DNA of 64,000 bases, taken from Cohnella lupini. Its GTDB lineage: Bacteria > Bacillota > Bacilli > Paenibacillales > Paenibacillaceae. Under the pieces are notes generated by a model. The model saw only the letters and a program-made list of their open reading frames with translations, searched no databases and was not told the DNA's origin. This document shows positions 1-9,148 of this stretch, one piece after another. The position numbers and the translations under genes were made by a program. The stretch spans positions 1-64,000 of the forward strand of contig NZ_QRDY01000002.1 of the NCBI RefSeq assembly GCF_003386205.1. Direction: 5' to 3'. Positions within the stretch are counted from its first letter, which is position 1. Every line of letters starts with the position of its first letter.

Positions 1-174
1 CGTTTGGTACGTTCGCTTATAGTAACCGTTTAGACTGTTATGTTGATCGGGTTGCTCAAAGCGCATATAATTCTTGATTTCTTCGCGGAGCAGCAGCTCC
101 ACCTTCTCTTGTACCAACTTAGTTACAGCATTTTCAAGTAGATTGTCAAACGCATTTTCGGGTATATTAGTCAT
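1..174 (-). CDS. IS256-family (mutator-type) transposase, N-terminal part only
   Basis: The reverse strand encodes a protein starting MTNIPENAFDNLLENAVTKL and running on to a NGYYKRTY motif at the window edge. An acidic helical N-terminus followed by NGYY-R-T is typical of the start of IS256/mutator transposases, which cut and paste DNA with a DDE active site. The catalytic residues lie outside the window. The ATG at 174 is preceded by an AAGGAG about 9 bases upstream. Whether the full gene is intact cannot be judged here. Confidence 0.75.
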   Translation of the reverse strand, partial: MTNIPENAFDNLLENAVTKLVQEKVELLLREEIKNYMRFEQPDQHNSLNGYYKRTYQT

Positions 175-270
175 CGAGTAGGGCTCCTTCTTGGTTGGCT
201 TCGTAACCCCGAGAATACCCTACTTTTTTGTTGCCTGAGAAGGCGCCAAATTTTGGTACACAGACTACTT
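1..270 (-). mobile_element. End of an IS256-family insertion sequence (runs off the window)
   Basis: The window opens inside an insertion sequence whose transposase reads leftward. The outer terminus probably lies near 250-270, where the reverse strand reads GTCTGTGTACCAAAATTTGG. That resembles the terminal inverted repeats of IS256-type elements, which often carry a TGTAC...AAAATTT core. The other end lies outside the window, so neither the inverted repeat nor the target duplication can be confirmed. The exact boundary is an inference. Confidence 0.6.
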
Positions 271-349
271 TACATCACCTTACAGCTTGGACGTGCTTCA
301 AAAATACTTTGAATAACATCGCTATTGGGAGTTGGAAACGAAGCGGTGT

Positions 350-1318
350 CTAGCTTTCCATCGGCCGTCTAGTTTTGGCTTGCTCGCTCCGCGTATTGCG
401 GTCCCAGAAAACGCCTTCGGAATAGCCTTGGATTCCGGCATCGCCATCGGCTAGCTCTAGGCGTTTCTCGGTTAGGCAGCAGTAGGTTTCATCTATTTCG
501 ACCGTAACGTATCGCCTGTTCAGCTTCTTCGCTACGACGGAGGTCGTCCCGGCTCCGCCGAACGGGTCGAATACGACATCGTTCTCGTCGGAGCTTGCCA
601 GGATGATTTTGGCCATCAGCTTTTCCGGCTTCTGCGTGGGGTGATCCGTATTCTCGGGCATCGACCAGAAGGGTACCGTGAGGTCCGTCCACACGTTGGA
701 AGGATGCGTTAACCTGAATTTACCGTCCGCATCGTCATTCCAATCCTTCGGCGTTCCATCCTCCGTTCGATATGGGGCGATAACCTTGCGCTTTACCTTG
801 ACGCGGTCGACGTAAAACTTATAGTCGCCGGATTTGGTGCAATGCCATATATCCTCCGAAGCGTTCTTCCAGTTGGCGAGCGCTCCTCGGCCTTTTTCGC
901 GCTCCCATGTAATTCGGTTGATTACGTTTAAGTAGCGGGAAGCGACCTCGAAGATCGCATGGCCTGACCGCCAATCGCCGCATAGGTAGACGGTGGCATC
1001 GGGCTTCAGAATTCGAACGATGCGGGAGAACCAGGAATCGAGCCACTCGATATAGCGTTGATTATTCATCTGATTAAACGTTTTTCCGTTAAAAGTTTTT
1101 GTTAAATTATAAGGAGGATCGACGAACAGCAAGTCTACGAATTCATCGGGCAAATAATCGATCGCCTCGAAGAGATCTTGGTTGATCGTCCGGTTCAGTA
1201 CCGCTTCCGGGTCGGCTTTAGAGGAAAGGCTGAGCAAACGCCCTCTGTATGTCGTACGTTCCGCATCGGTAAGCGTGACCGTCCGGTTTCTAGCGGCTCG
1301 CTTCTTCTCGTTGTCCAT
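350..1318 (-). CDS. Beta-class DNA methyltransferase (N6-adenine or N4-cytosine)
   Basis: A 322-residue site-specific DNA methyltransferase of the amino-methylating type. Motif IV, DPPYNL, lies near residue 67. The AdoMet-binding motif FDPFGGAGTT follows near residue 252, and this DPPY-before-FxGxG order defines the beta class. A central stretch holds WREKGRG- and HPTQKPEKL-like segments usual for these enzymes. No restriction endonuclease gene is visible on either side. The left neighbour is an insertion sequence end and the right neighbour a secreted protein, so it may be an orphan methylase or the remnant of a disrupted restriction-modification system. The target sequence cannot be read from the protein. 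The start ATG at 1318 matches the conserved N-terminal length. Confidence 0.85.
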   Translation of the reverse strand: MDNEKKRAARNRTVTLTDAERTTYRGRLLSLSSKADPEAVLNRTINQDLFEAIDYLPDEFVDLLFVDPPYNLTKTFNGKTFNQMNNQRYIEWLDSWFSRIVRILKPDATVYLCGDWRSGHAIFEVASRYLNVINRITWEREKGRGALANWKNASEDIWHCTKSGDYKFYVDRVKVKRKVIAPYRTEDGTPKDWNDDADGKFRLTHPSNVWTDLTVPFWSMPENTDHPTQKPEKLMAKIILASSDENDVVFDPFGGAGTTSVVAKKLNRRYVTVEIDETYCCLTEKRLELADGDAGIQGYSEGVFWDRNTRSEQAKTRRPMES

Positions 1319-1551
1319 TGCCCTTACAACACCGCCTATTCCGTTCGTTAATAGATAGATTCATTATAATAGGATTAGATAGGGGTGACCAGCTTAGACC
1401 GAGTTGATTCTGCTATTACGGCGATAAGCGGCGGGGCTATCGAAGCGAATGAACTAATGCCGTCTCAACTACGTCTATTAAGGGTAAGTTTCTTTCAAGC
1501 GGCAGTTGGATGGTCAAAAGGCTACGTATTTAATAGGAGAGAGGATGCGGG

Positions 1552-2631
1552 ATGATGAACAAGAGCGAATCGAGGGCTTTAATTAGAGGTGTTATCGGAG
1601 TGGCGATGGTGGCAACCCTTGTGTCGGTTCCGCTATTATCGAACGTGCAGCAGGCGAGTGCGACAGCGGTCCCGGCTTACAAAATCATTAAACAACCGAT
1701 CGAAATCGCGGGAGCGCGTACGGAAATTTCGGCTTTGAACACGGACAATACGAATTATATTGCCGTTCGCGGCCTGAATGCGAGCATCGGGTTAAATACG
1801 AAGTGGGATAAAATTAAGAATACGGTTACCGTAACCGGTCGCGATCGCGTGCTTGTCTTGAACCTGAAGAGCGGCGGAGCTACGCTTAACAACCAAACGG
1901 TTTACGGGTTAACGGCTATCGCTCAGAACAATACGACGTACTTGCCGCTTCGCGACTTGCTGGAGAGAATGGGCTTTGGGGTTTCCTACGATGCCGAGAC
2001 TAAAGTTGTCGGCATTGAGGCAATTGAAGAAAACGATATCCATGTCGCTACGGCGGTTATCAAGGAGGACGGCGCCCGCAAATCGTTGCTGATCAACTAC
2101 CCGCAACTGTCGGGCTTCTCTAACGATGCCGTTCAGAGCAATATAAACTCGTTGTTGAAGTCGGAAGCCGAGGCTAAGGCCGAAGCGGCAAGAGAAGCTT
2201 TGGCGGAAGCCGTGAAGGGGCTTGATGATTCTTCGGTTACGGAGGTTTCCTTCGACGGCACTTATACGATAACTTATAATGAGCAAGGAAAACTCAGTTT
2301 ATACGTAGACTACTATAGCTATACGGGCGGAGCGCACGGGTTAACCGTCCGCGTACCGTATACTTTCGATCTTGCTTCTGGAGAGCTGATTACTTTGAAA
2401 GAGGCTGCCGGAGGCGATGGGAAATACGTTTCGATTATCAACGACAAAATCAAGAGTCAGATAGAGGCGCGGGGACTCGACTTGATCGAACCGTTCAAGA
2501 CGATCGAGCCGGACAGGGAATTTTTCCTTAAGCATAACGGCATCGTCATTACCTTCGGACAATACGAGTACACGCCGTATGCGGCAGGCATGCCCGAATT
2601 CGAAATTCCTTTCGAGGACTTTAATTCATAA
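1552..2631 (+). CDS. Secreted stalk-domain protein with DUF4163/DUF3298 (RsiV-like) C-terminus
   Basis: A 359-residue exported protein. Residues 1-38 form a signal peptide with a basic start, a hydrophobic core and an ASA cleavage region. Residues 45-160 resemble the copper-amine-oxidase N-terminal (stalk) domain common in Paenibacillus: repeated AVRGLNASIGL / LPLRDLLERMGF units followed by a beta-strand. The remainder resembles DUF4163 plus DUF3298, the fold of the RsiV anti-sigma ectodomain and of PdaC. Its landmark is YYSYTGGAHG near residue 250, followed by a FEIPFEDF end. There is no transmembrane anchor after the signal peptide, so it is probably released or wall-associated. The start has AGAGAGG about 7 bases upstream. 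A cell-envelope role is likely, but the exact function is unknown. Confidence 0.75.
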   Translation: MMNKSESRALIRGVIGVAMVATLVSVPLLSNVQQASATAVPAYKIIKQPIEIAGARTEISALNTDNTNYIAVRGLNASIGLNTKWDKIKNTVTVTGRDRVLVLNLKSGGATLNNQTVYGLTAIAQNNTTYLPLRDLLERMGFGVSYDAETKVVGIEAIEENDIHVATAVIKEDGARKSLLINYPQLSGFSNDAVQSNINSLLKSEAEAKAEAAREALAEAVKGLDDSSVTEVSFDGTYTITYNEQGKLSLYVDYYSYTGGAHGLTVRVPYTFDLASGELITLKEAAGGDGKYVSIINDKIKSQIEARGLDLIEPFKTIEPDREFFLKHNGIVITFGQYEYTPYAAGMPEFEIPFEDFNS

Positions 2632-3037
2632 TCGATAAATGTTAAATTGTATAGGGTGCGTTAAACCGGATCTTCGTTATCTCTCGCTGCCGTTCTTTAT
2701 CGGTCGACGGCGGCGAGATTCGAATGAGTATACTAGCCACGTTTGTCGCCGTCGATCGAAAGCGAATATTTCCACAAGAACGATCAGAATCCACATAACG
2801 AGCAACCTGCATACAACATTTTGTAAAATGGTCCGTCCCTCTGAAAAACAAAGCTTGGTTTACGTGATTAAATGTTACATATTTGCCTAAAATATCATAT
2901 TGATTTTGGTTGTTACAATCAAATATAATAAGCAATGTCATATTTAATAACGCTAAATGAAAGTTTTAGTTGCCAAAGCAATTTGTCACCTGCTAAACTT
3001 TGATAATAATATGGAATAGTACCTAGGGGGAACAACA
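2632..3037. other. Intergenic region with promoter signals only
   Basis: About 400 bases between the stalk-domain gene and the amino-acid importer. Short open frames on both strands lack ribosome binding sites and protein-like composition. The right half is AT-rich and carries two sigma-A-like promoter candidates. One has TTGATT at 2900 with TATAAT at 2924; the other is listed separately. I see no convincing terminator or RNA structure. Confidence 0.5.
2983..3012 (+). promoter_or_regulatory. Candidate sigma-A promoter of the amino-acid importer
   Basis: TTGTCA at 2983-2988 and TAATAT at 3007-3012 are separated by 18 bases. They lie just upstream of the binding-protein gene, whose ribosome site (CTAGGGGG) follows at about 3022. 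It competes with an equally plausible promoter at 2900-2929. Confidence 0.45.
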
Positions 3038-3838
3038 ATGAAAAAAGCGTTTATGCTCGTTCTAATCGCGAGCTTGGCTATTACGTTGGCCGCGTGTGGC
3101 GCGAAGAAAGAAAATGAAGAAGGCGGAGCTCAATCTAAAGTTTACGTATTCGCCACGGATGCAAGCTATCCTCCAATGGAAAATATGGACAAGGATGATA
3201 TCGTCGGCTTTGATATCGACTTTCTGGCCGCGGTTATGGAAGAAGCCGGGTTGGAGTACGAAGTGAAGAATATCGGATGGGATCCCTTGTTGATAGGCGT
3301 GGAAAACGGAGAGTTCGACGGAGCCATCTCGGCAATGACGATAACGGACGAGCGTAAGCAGTCTTACGATTTCTCGCCGGCTTATTTCGAATCCACCAAT
3401 ATGATTCTAGTCCCTGAAGGTAGCGAAATAAAAACAGCGCTAGATCTTAAAGGCAAGAAAGTCGCGGTACAAGGCGGAACGACGGCAGATACTCTTATGA
3501 CGGACATTATGGGAGTCGGCGACACGTCGTTGAAGAAGTTCGAAAGCAATGCTCTAGCTCTCTTGGAGCTCGCGAACAACGGCGTGGATGCCGTAGTGGC
3601 CGACAGCGCCGTCGTGAAGGATTACGTCAAGAAAAACCCGGATAAGAAGTTTACGACGATCTTGGATACGGAGAATTTCGCGCCGGAATATTACGGAATT
3701 GCTTTTCCGAAGGATAAAGAACTTAAAGCGTTGCTGGATCCTGCGGTTAAGACCGTTCTGGCAAGCGACAAGTACAAAGAAATGTTCGAGAAGTGGATCG
3801 GCGTTGAGCCTGATATGACCCGCTTGCTGGATATGTAA
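3038..3838 (+). CDS. Polar amino-acid ABC transporter, substrate-binding lipoprotein
   Basis: A 266-residue family 3 solute-binding protein. The N-terminus is a lipoprotein signal with lipobox LAAC, so the mature protein is anchored by Cys20 to the outer face of the membrane. The body has hallmarks of GlnH/ArtP-type proteins: YPPMENMD near the start of the first lobe, GFDIDFLAAV, FDGAISAMTITDERK, the hinge stretch, and DAVVADSAVV. This arrangement binds basic or polar amino acids, but the exact ligand (arginine, glutamine, cystine) cannot be fixed from sequence. The permease and ATPase genes follow. A terminator after this gene should make the binding protein more abundant than the membrane parts. 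Confidence 0.9.
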   Translation: MKKAFMLVLIASLAITLAACGAKKENEEGGAQSKVYVFATDASYPPMENMDKDDIVGFDIDFLAAVMEEAGLEYEVKNIGWDPLLIGVENGEFDGAISAMTITDERKQSYDFSPAYFESTNMILVPEGSEIKTALDLKGKKVAVQGGTTADTLMTDIMGVGDTSLKKFESNALALLELANNGVDAVVADSAVVKDYVKKNPDKKFTTILDTENFAPEYYGIAFPKDKELKALLDPAVKTVLASDKYKEMFEKWIGVEPDMTRLLDM

Positions 3839-3857
3839 TAAAAGTAAGAGCGTTGAG

Positions 3858-3893
3858 AGCATGCGTAATGGCAACGTTGCGCATGCTTTTTTT
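3858..3893 (+). terminator. Partial terminator inside the importer operon
   Basis: AGCATGCG at 3858-3865 pairs with CGCATGCT at 3880-3887, followed by a run of seven T. No promoter is obvious before the permease start at 3926, so this hairpin likely reduces read-through into the permease and ATPase genes. Confidence 0.8.
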
Positions 3894-3925
3894 CGTCCGA
3901 ATACTACCGAATCGAGGGGAATCGT

Positions 3926-4576
3926 TTGGCGGACTTTAGATTTGACATCATTGGGGAATACTTTCCTCTATTTATGAGAGGAACGCTATACACCATAGGC
4001 ATCTCGCTAAGTGGAATTATTCTGGGATCGATTCTTGGTCTTGCGATTGGATTCGGCAACTTGTCCAAGAAGTGGTACTTACGGTTACCCATGCAAGGAT
4101 ACATCCACTTCTTCCGCGGTACGCCGCTGCTGCTGCAAATTTTTATCGTACATTACGGGGTCGTTTCTAATATATTGGGAAGAACGGACGCGGTCGTTGC
4201 GGCGATCGTGGCATTAGCGTTGAACGCGGCGGCTTATACCGCGGAAATCTATCGCGCGGGCATACAGTCCATAGATCGCGGGCAATCCGAGGCAGCCAAG
4301 TCTTTGGGGATGTCCCACTGGCAAATGATGCGTTATATCATACTTCCGCAAGCGATTAAACGAATGATCCCTGCATTCGGAAACGAGTTCATCGTCTTGA
4401 TCAAGGACTCCTCGCTCGTCGCCGTTATCGCGGCACCGGAACTGATGTATTGGGCGAAGGGCGCTAGCTCGCAATATGCAAGAGTGTGGGAGCCGTACTT
4501 GACCGCGGCGTTGATCTATCTGACCTTGACATACTCCTTGAACAAGCTATTAATTTACCTGGAAAGGAAAATGTGA
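3926..4576 (+). CDS. Polar amino-acid ABC transporter permease (HisM/GlnP type)
   Basis: A 216-residue inner-membrane permease with about five hydrophobic segments. The N-terminal family signature ([19 protein letters not shown]) is present, as is the EAA loop [20 protein letters not shown] near residues 130-150 that contacts the ATPase. The gene starts at TTG with GAGGGGA upstream. It sits 4 bases before the ATPase gene, so the two are translated as a unit. A single permease gene implies a homodimeric channel. Confidence 0.9.
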   Translation: MADFRFDIIGEYFPLFMRGTLYTIGISLSGIILGSILGLAIGFGNLSKKWYLRLPMQGYIHFFRGTPLLLQIFIVHYGVVSNILGRTDAVVAAIVALALNAAAYTAEIYRAGIQSIDRGQSEAAKSLGMSHWQMMRYIILPQAIKRMIPAFGNEFIVLIKDSSLVAVIAAPELMYWAKGASSQYARVWEPYLTAALIYLTLTYSLNKLLIYLERKM

Positions 4577-4580
4577 CGCC

Positions 4581-5312
4581 ATGGACCCGATCATACAAGT
4601 GAAAGACCTATCGAAGTCTTTCGGCTCGAACGTTGTCCTTTCCGATATCAATATGGAGATAGGCCGGAATGAAGTCGTCGTCGTTATCGGCCCTTCGGGA
4701 TCCGGGAAGTCTACCTTCCTGCGTTGCTTGAATTTGCTGGAAACCCCGCAAGCGGGGGATATCACGATAGAAGGACGTTCCTTGATGGACAAAGGGACGA
4801 AGATAGAGGAAGTTAGAGCCGAGGTAGGCATGGTATTTCAGCAATTCAACCTGTTTCCGCACCTGAAGGTCATCGATAATATTATGCTCTCTCCGATGAA
4901 GGTCAAGAAATGGACGGCTGAAGCGGCGCGTAAAAAAGCGATGGAGCTGCTCGGCAAGGTGGGGTTAGCGGATAAGGCGAATGCATACCCTACCTCTCTC
5001 TCCGGCGGGCAAGCGCAACGCGTGGCTATCGCGAGAGCGCTTGCGATGGAACCGAAAATCATGCTGTTCGACGAGCCGACTTCCGCGCTTGATCCCGAGA
5101 TGATCGGAGAGGTGCTCGGGGTTATGAAGGATCTAGCTCGCGAAGGGATGACGATGGTCGTCGTGACCCACGAGATGGGCTTCGCCCGCGAAGTCGGAAA
5201 CCGTATCGTGTTCATGGAACAAGGCCGAATTCTTGAGATTAGCCCTCCAAGCGAATTGTTCGATCAACCGAAGCATGAGCGGACGAAAGCGTTCCTGTCG
5301 AAAGTATTGTAA
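4581..5312 (+). CDS. Polar amino-acid ABC transporter ATP-binding protein
   Basis: A 243-residue ATPase of the GlnQ/ArtM family that powers import. Walker A is GPSGSGKST near residue 34, the Q-loop lies at [11 protein letters not shown], the signature at [15 protein letters not shown], Walker B at [12 protein letters not shown], and the H-loop at [10 protein letters not shown]. All catalytic residues are present. It is last in the three-gene importer operon. Confidence 0.92.
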   Translation: MDPIIQVKDLSKSFGSNVVLSDINMEIGRNEVVVVIGPSGSGKSTFLRCLNLLETPQAGDITIEGRSLMDKGTKIEEVRAEVGMVFQQFNLFPHLKVIDNIMLSPMKVKKWTAEAARKKAMELLGKVGLADKANAYPTSLSGGQAQRVAIARALAMEPKIMLFDEPTSALDPEMIGEVLGVMKDLAREGMTMVVVTHEMGFAREVGNRIVFMEQGRILEISPPSELFDQPKHERTKAFLSKVL

Positions 5313-5438
5313 GTATCGGCGATTTAGTTGGTTTTTCGAGGAATTATGATCAAGATGCCCGTTATTGCAGTGCCCAATGCAATAGATATGTAGTACAATT
5401 TACCTATTAGAGTTTAATAGGGAGCTGTACGGCGGCGG

Positions 5439-8400
5439 ATGATAAAAAACGGGGTTATGTCTTTAAGCAGGTTATGGGGAATATCGGACGAAGACAGGAA
5501 GGAGAACGCCCGCGTTGCCGGGTTGTTCTTCTATTTGTTTTGCGTGGTTTCGGCTTCAACCATCGGAAGAACGGCGGCCGATACGTTATTCCTATCGCGT
5601 TTTGATTCCTCTCAGCTGTCCTTAATGTATTTGCCCCAGGCGGCATCGCTCATCCTAGCGGGCTTTCTATTCCAACGCTACGGCAGCCGAATTCGTTTGG
5701 ATCGTCTCATCCTGATTTTGATCCCCGCGTTGTCCTTGCTGGTCGTCTTGTCTAGGATCGGCGTCGGGTTTGATTTGATGTGGGTTTATCCGACTATCTA
5801 CGTCGGCTACGATGTCATCAACTTTCTGATGATCGTCTGCTTCTGGCAATTCGCCTCCTCCGTGCTAGATCAACGGAAAGCGAAGAAAACCATTCCGCTT
5901 GTCGGAAGCGGAGGTATCGTCGGCGGGATCGTCAGCGGTTTCGGCTTAAAGCTGATCGCGCCGCTTACAGGCACCGCGAATCTCATTTATTTCTATGCGG
6001 CTCTGCAGCTGCTTGCATTGCTAGCGGTATACCTAGTGAAAAGATGGAGCCCCGAATCTGCGAATGCTTTCGATAATCCGAGGCAGGCGAAACCGAAAGC
6101 CGACAAACGAACGAAGGAATCGAGCGCGAGCGACGGACTGTTTCGGAGCGTACCTCATCTAAAGTATATCGCGATACTGTCTGCCTCGCTTGTCCTCTCC
6201 CTTACGTTCATCGACTACCAATTCAAGGTTATTTTGAGAGAAACTTTGCAGGGCGATGCCTTGGCTGGATTTATGGGTAGCTTCTACGGGTTTTCGGGAA
6301 TATGCGCGCTACTCGTTCAATTGTTCGTCGCGGGTAAGCTGCTTAGCCGCTTCGGAGTCATGACTTCGATACTCGTATTCCCGATAGCCCTGTTCGCGGG
6401 CAGCATCGGCGTAATCCTCGTCCCTGTCTTGGCGATGGCCATTATCGTCAAAGGCAGCGATAAAGTATTGGGAGATACGATATATTCCTCTGTCAATCAG
6501 CTCATCATGTTTCCGATCTCGCCGAAATGGCGAAATCGCGCCAAGAGCTTCTTGGACGGCGTCATTCGCAACGGCGCCAAAGGGTTAGCCGCTATAAGCT
6601 TGATTATCTTATCGCCGATCTTAAGCGCGCGCGAGTTCAGCTTCGTCATCTTAGCGCTGATCGCCGTCGGGATCTATGCGGCGGTCCGGGTTAAGAAGGT
6701 CTATCTGAGCATGCTATTGTCGACGTTGGAGACTCGAGGCAACGACATGCAAGACGGCGATCTGGATTTAATGGATCCGGCAAGCAGGCAGCTGTTGATC
6801 GGTGCCCTTGAAAGTCCGGACAAGCAGCAGGCGTTGTATGCGCTTAGAGTGTTAGGTCAATTGGGAGGCTTCGATTTGTCGCCATATATTCCCGCTTTGC
6901 TGCGTCATCCGTCCCCCGAAGTGGGGGTGGAGGCATTACTCTACGTTGAGCGCGCGACTCCGGAACATATGGAAGAGGAGCTCTTTGGAATCATCGGAGA
7001 CCGGGAAGGAGATCGACGGGTTAAATCCCAAGCGCTGATCACCCTGGCCGCATACGCAAGGGAAGAGGATCTGGATCGAATCTCGCTGTGCCTGGAAGAC
7101 AACGATGTCGAGATCCGGGCCGGAGCCATTGCCGGATTGATTAAATATTACGGCATTGAAGGCATGTTCCGAGCCGTGGGCACGCTAAAAACATTGATCG
7201 AAAGCGCGAGCGAAGAGGAACGGACCGCCATGGCTTCCCTCTTCGGAAGAATAGGCATTCGCGAATTCCACAAGCCGCTCATTCCGTTGCTGCAGGATTC
7301 GTCGGTGGACGTTCGAAAATGCGCCTTGGATTCGGCGGGCAAACTGCAGGTGCCGGAGTTGGTTCACTATGTGGTGCCGTTGTTGCAGGAAAGCGGAACG
7401 CGGCCAGATGCGATCGACGCCCTGGCCGCTTATGACGCCAAGAACGTATTGCCTCTGCTTGAGCCCTATTTGGAAGGAGGAGCGGCTTCGTTGCACGTGC
7501 CGAAGGTGTTCGAGCGAATCGGAACGCAAGCGGCTTTCCAAATCCTTCTCCGTAAATATTCGGGCGTAAGCTACGATATGAGGGACAAGCTGCTCGAGGC
7601 TCTCGTCGGAATGAGAAGCGATGAGGTTCAGATGGACTTCAAGGAAATGGAAAGATTGGCGCTCATGGAGCTCGAAAGTTACGGACGATTCGCCGAGCAT
7701 AACGGATGGAACGCGAACAATGCTGGCGAGTCGGAAGTTCGAGACGCGGTCGATCAGCTTAGGGTGGCGACGATCCGCAGAGTGTTCCATCTCTTAGGCC
7801 TTAACTACGACGTTAAGACGATCGATGCCGTGTTCTTGGGATGGTCGGAAGGCGACGCTAGACGTCAGGCGAATGCCGCCGAGGTCATGGATCAGTTGCT
7901 TCACGGGGAACTGAGGACGGAATTGACGCGTTGGATGCTGGTATCGAGGACGTCGTCTTCGGACACGGGGGACGCTCGTAAGGAGGTTCATTGGAAGTGG
8001 TTATTCGAGCATGGAGGAGAGGGCGTTCGGGAAGTTATTCGGTATGCGTCGCTAGAGGGCGATATAAGCTTCGCCGATCCGATGATCGGCGAAGGATCGC
8101 CGGATGAAGCCCGAGCGGATGATGAAGCGCTTCGAGAGAGAATGTGGGCAATGAACGCGCTAAGGAAGTCTTCCTTATTCGAAGGATTCAAGAGCCGAGA
8201 CTTGTTGTCCGTCGTCCAATACGCGCAAGTCATCCACGTTCCCGCGGGGGAATACGTCTTCCGGGAAAAGGATCCGGGCGATTCGCTATACCTGGTTCGG
8301 GAGGGACGAGCGGGTGTCTATCGCGACGGAGAGTTAATCGATCGGCGAGAGGCCGGGGACAGCTTCGGCCAGACCGCCGTGCTGACGAGAAGGCTGCGCA

Positions 8401-9056
8401 CCGCGACGATTCGCGCGGAAACGGACCTGCGCTTGCTTCGGCTGAATTCATCCGACTTCTACGAAGCGATGTTCGACCGGACGGAATTGGCCTTGGAAAT
8501 GATGAAGAGATTATCGCGCAAGCTGAGGTCGGCGATGTTGACGGAGCCGAAGCCGGTCGTCGGAGCGGAGGACGCGGCCGCCGCCGCATACGCATCTGAA
8601 GCCGCCGCGACGGCGGAAGTGACGGTGATCTCTAACGAGCCGCAAAGTCAGGTCATTCTGCGACGGGTACTCGTGCTTCAGAAGATCGAGCTTTTCACCC
8701 ATCTTTCCCAAGAGGACATCGTCCGGCTGGCGCATCGGGTTGACGAGGTCGTATACGAGCCGGGCGAAGTCATCTGCCGGATGGAAGAATACGGCGACTC
8801 GATGTTCGGGATCATCGAAGGGGGCATCCGAGTTCACCGGGGAACCGATACGCTGGCTCATCTTGGCGTTGGACAATGCTTCGGAGAGATGGCGATCATC
8901 GACAGCGGTCCCCGTTCGGCGGATTGTACGGCTAGCGAGCGCACGGTGCTGCTCAGGCTCCACCGCCATCAGGTGTTCTCCTTCTGCTTCCAGCAGATCG
9001 ACGTTCTGAAGGGCATGGTGAAGGTGCTAGCGGATCGGCTTAGAGACATTGCATAA
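5439..9056 (+). CDS. Giant fusion: MFS/nucleotide-translocase-like membrane domain, HEAT repeats, two cNMP-binding domains
   Basis: A 1205-residue protein. Residues 25-420 hold about a dozen hydrophobic segments in two bundles and resemble MFS or NTT (ATP/ADP translocase)-like carriers. Residues 440-800 are helical HEAT-type repeats (ALRVLGQLGG, HPSPEVGVEALLY, DNDVEIRAGAIAGLIKY, DSSVDVRKCALDSAGKL). Residues 910-1010 and 1080-1185 are two cyclic-nucleotide-binding folds. The second keeps a canonical phosphate cassette, FGEMAIIDSGPRSA, with the ribose-binding Glu and phosphate-binding Arg. The first reads FGQTAVLTRRLRTA, with Gln for Glu, so it may not bind a nucleotide. No signal peptide is seen. 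The gene stands alone with a terminator behind it. The ligand and transported substrate are unknown. The ATG at 5439 has AGGGAG about 14 bases upstream; ATG 5457 is an alternative. Confidence 0.75.
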   Translation: MIKNGVMSLSRLWGISDEDRKENARVAGLFFYLFCVVSASTIGRTAADTLFLSRFDSSQLSLMYLPQAASLILAGFLFQRYGSRIRLDRLILILIPALSLLVVLSRIGVGFDLMWVYPTIYVGYDVINFLMIVCFWQFASSVLDQRKAKKTIPLVGSGGIVGGIVSGFGLKLIAPLTGTANLIYFYAALQLLALLAVYLVKRWSPESANAFDNPRQAKPKADKRTKESSASDGLFRSVPHLKYIAILSASLVLSLTFIDYQFKVILRETLQGDALAGFMGSFYGFSGICALLVQLFVAGKLLSRFGVMTSILVFPIALFAGSIGVILVPVLAMAIIVKGSDKVLGDTIYSSVNQLIMFPISPKWRNRAKSFLDGVIRNGAKGLAAISLIILSPILSAREFSFVILALIAVGIYAAVRVKKVYLSMLLSTLETRGNDMQDGDLDLMDPASRQLLIGALESPDKQQALYALRVLGQLGGFDLSPYIPALLRHPSPEVGVEALLYVERATPEHMEEELFGIIGDREGDRRVKSQALITLAAYAREEDLDRISLCLEDNDVEIRAGAIAGLIKYYGIEGMFRAVGTLKTLIESASEEERTAMASLFGRIGIREFHKPLIPLLQDSSVDVRKCALDSAGKLQVPELVHYVVPLLQESGTRPDAIDALAAYDAKNVLPLLEPYLEGGAASLHVPKVFERIGTQAAFQILLRKYSGVSYDMRDKLLEALVGMRSDEVQMDFKEMERLALMELESYGRFAEHNGWNANNAGESEVRDAVDQLRVATIRRVFHLLGLNYDVKTIDAVFLGWSEGDARRQANAAEVMDQLLHGELRTELTRWMLVSRTSSSDTGDARKEVHWKWLFEHGGEGVREVIRYASLEGDISFADPMIGEGSPDEARADDEALRERMWAMNALRKSSLFEGFKSRDLLSVVQYAQVIHVPAGEYVFREKDPGDSLYLVREGRAGVYRDGELIDRREAGDSFGQTAVLTRRLRTATIRAETDLRLLRLNSSDFYEAMFDRTELALEMMKRLSRKLRSAMLTEPKPVVGAEDAAAAAYASEAAATAEVTVISNEPQSQVILRRVLVLQKIELFTHLSQEDIVRLAHRVDEVVYEPGEVICRMEEYGDSMFGIIEGGIRVHRGTDTLAHLGVGQCFGEMAIIDSGPRSADCTASERTVLLRLHRHQVFSFCFQQIDVLKGMVKVLADRLRDIA

Positions 9057-9068
9057 TCCGTATATCAA

Positions 9069-9114
9069 AAATGGCTTTCCGAGAGGTCGTCAACGACCAT
9101 TCGGAAAGCCATTT
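9069..9114. terminator. Bidirectional terminator between convergent genes
   Basis: AAATGGCTTTCCGA at 9069-9082 pairs perfectly with 9101-9114, and an inner GGTCGT/ACGACC pair extends the stem. It lies between the fusion gene and the convergent cyclophilin gene and can serve both. Confidence 0.85.
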
Positions 9115-9148
9115 GTTTGTGATGTTGCTATGGATTGCTTGTCGAAGC

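Noticed and set aside
2639..2941. Overlapping short frames on both strands after the stalk-domain gene
   Set aside because: No ribosome sites and no recognisable protein pattern; the region is better explained as promoter DNA.
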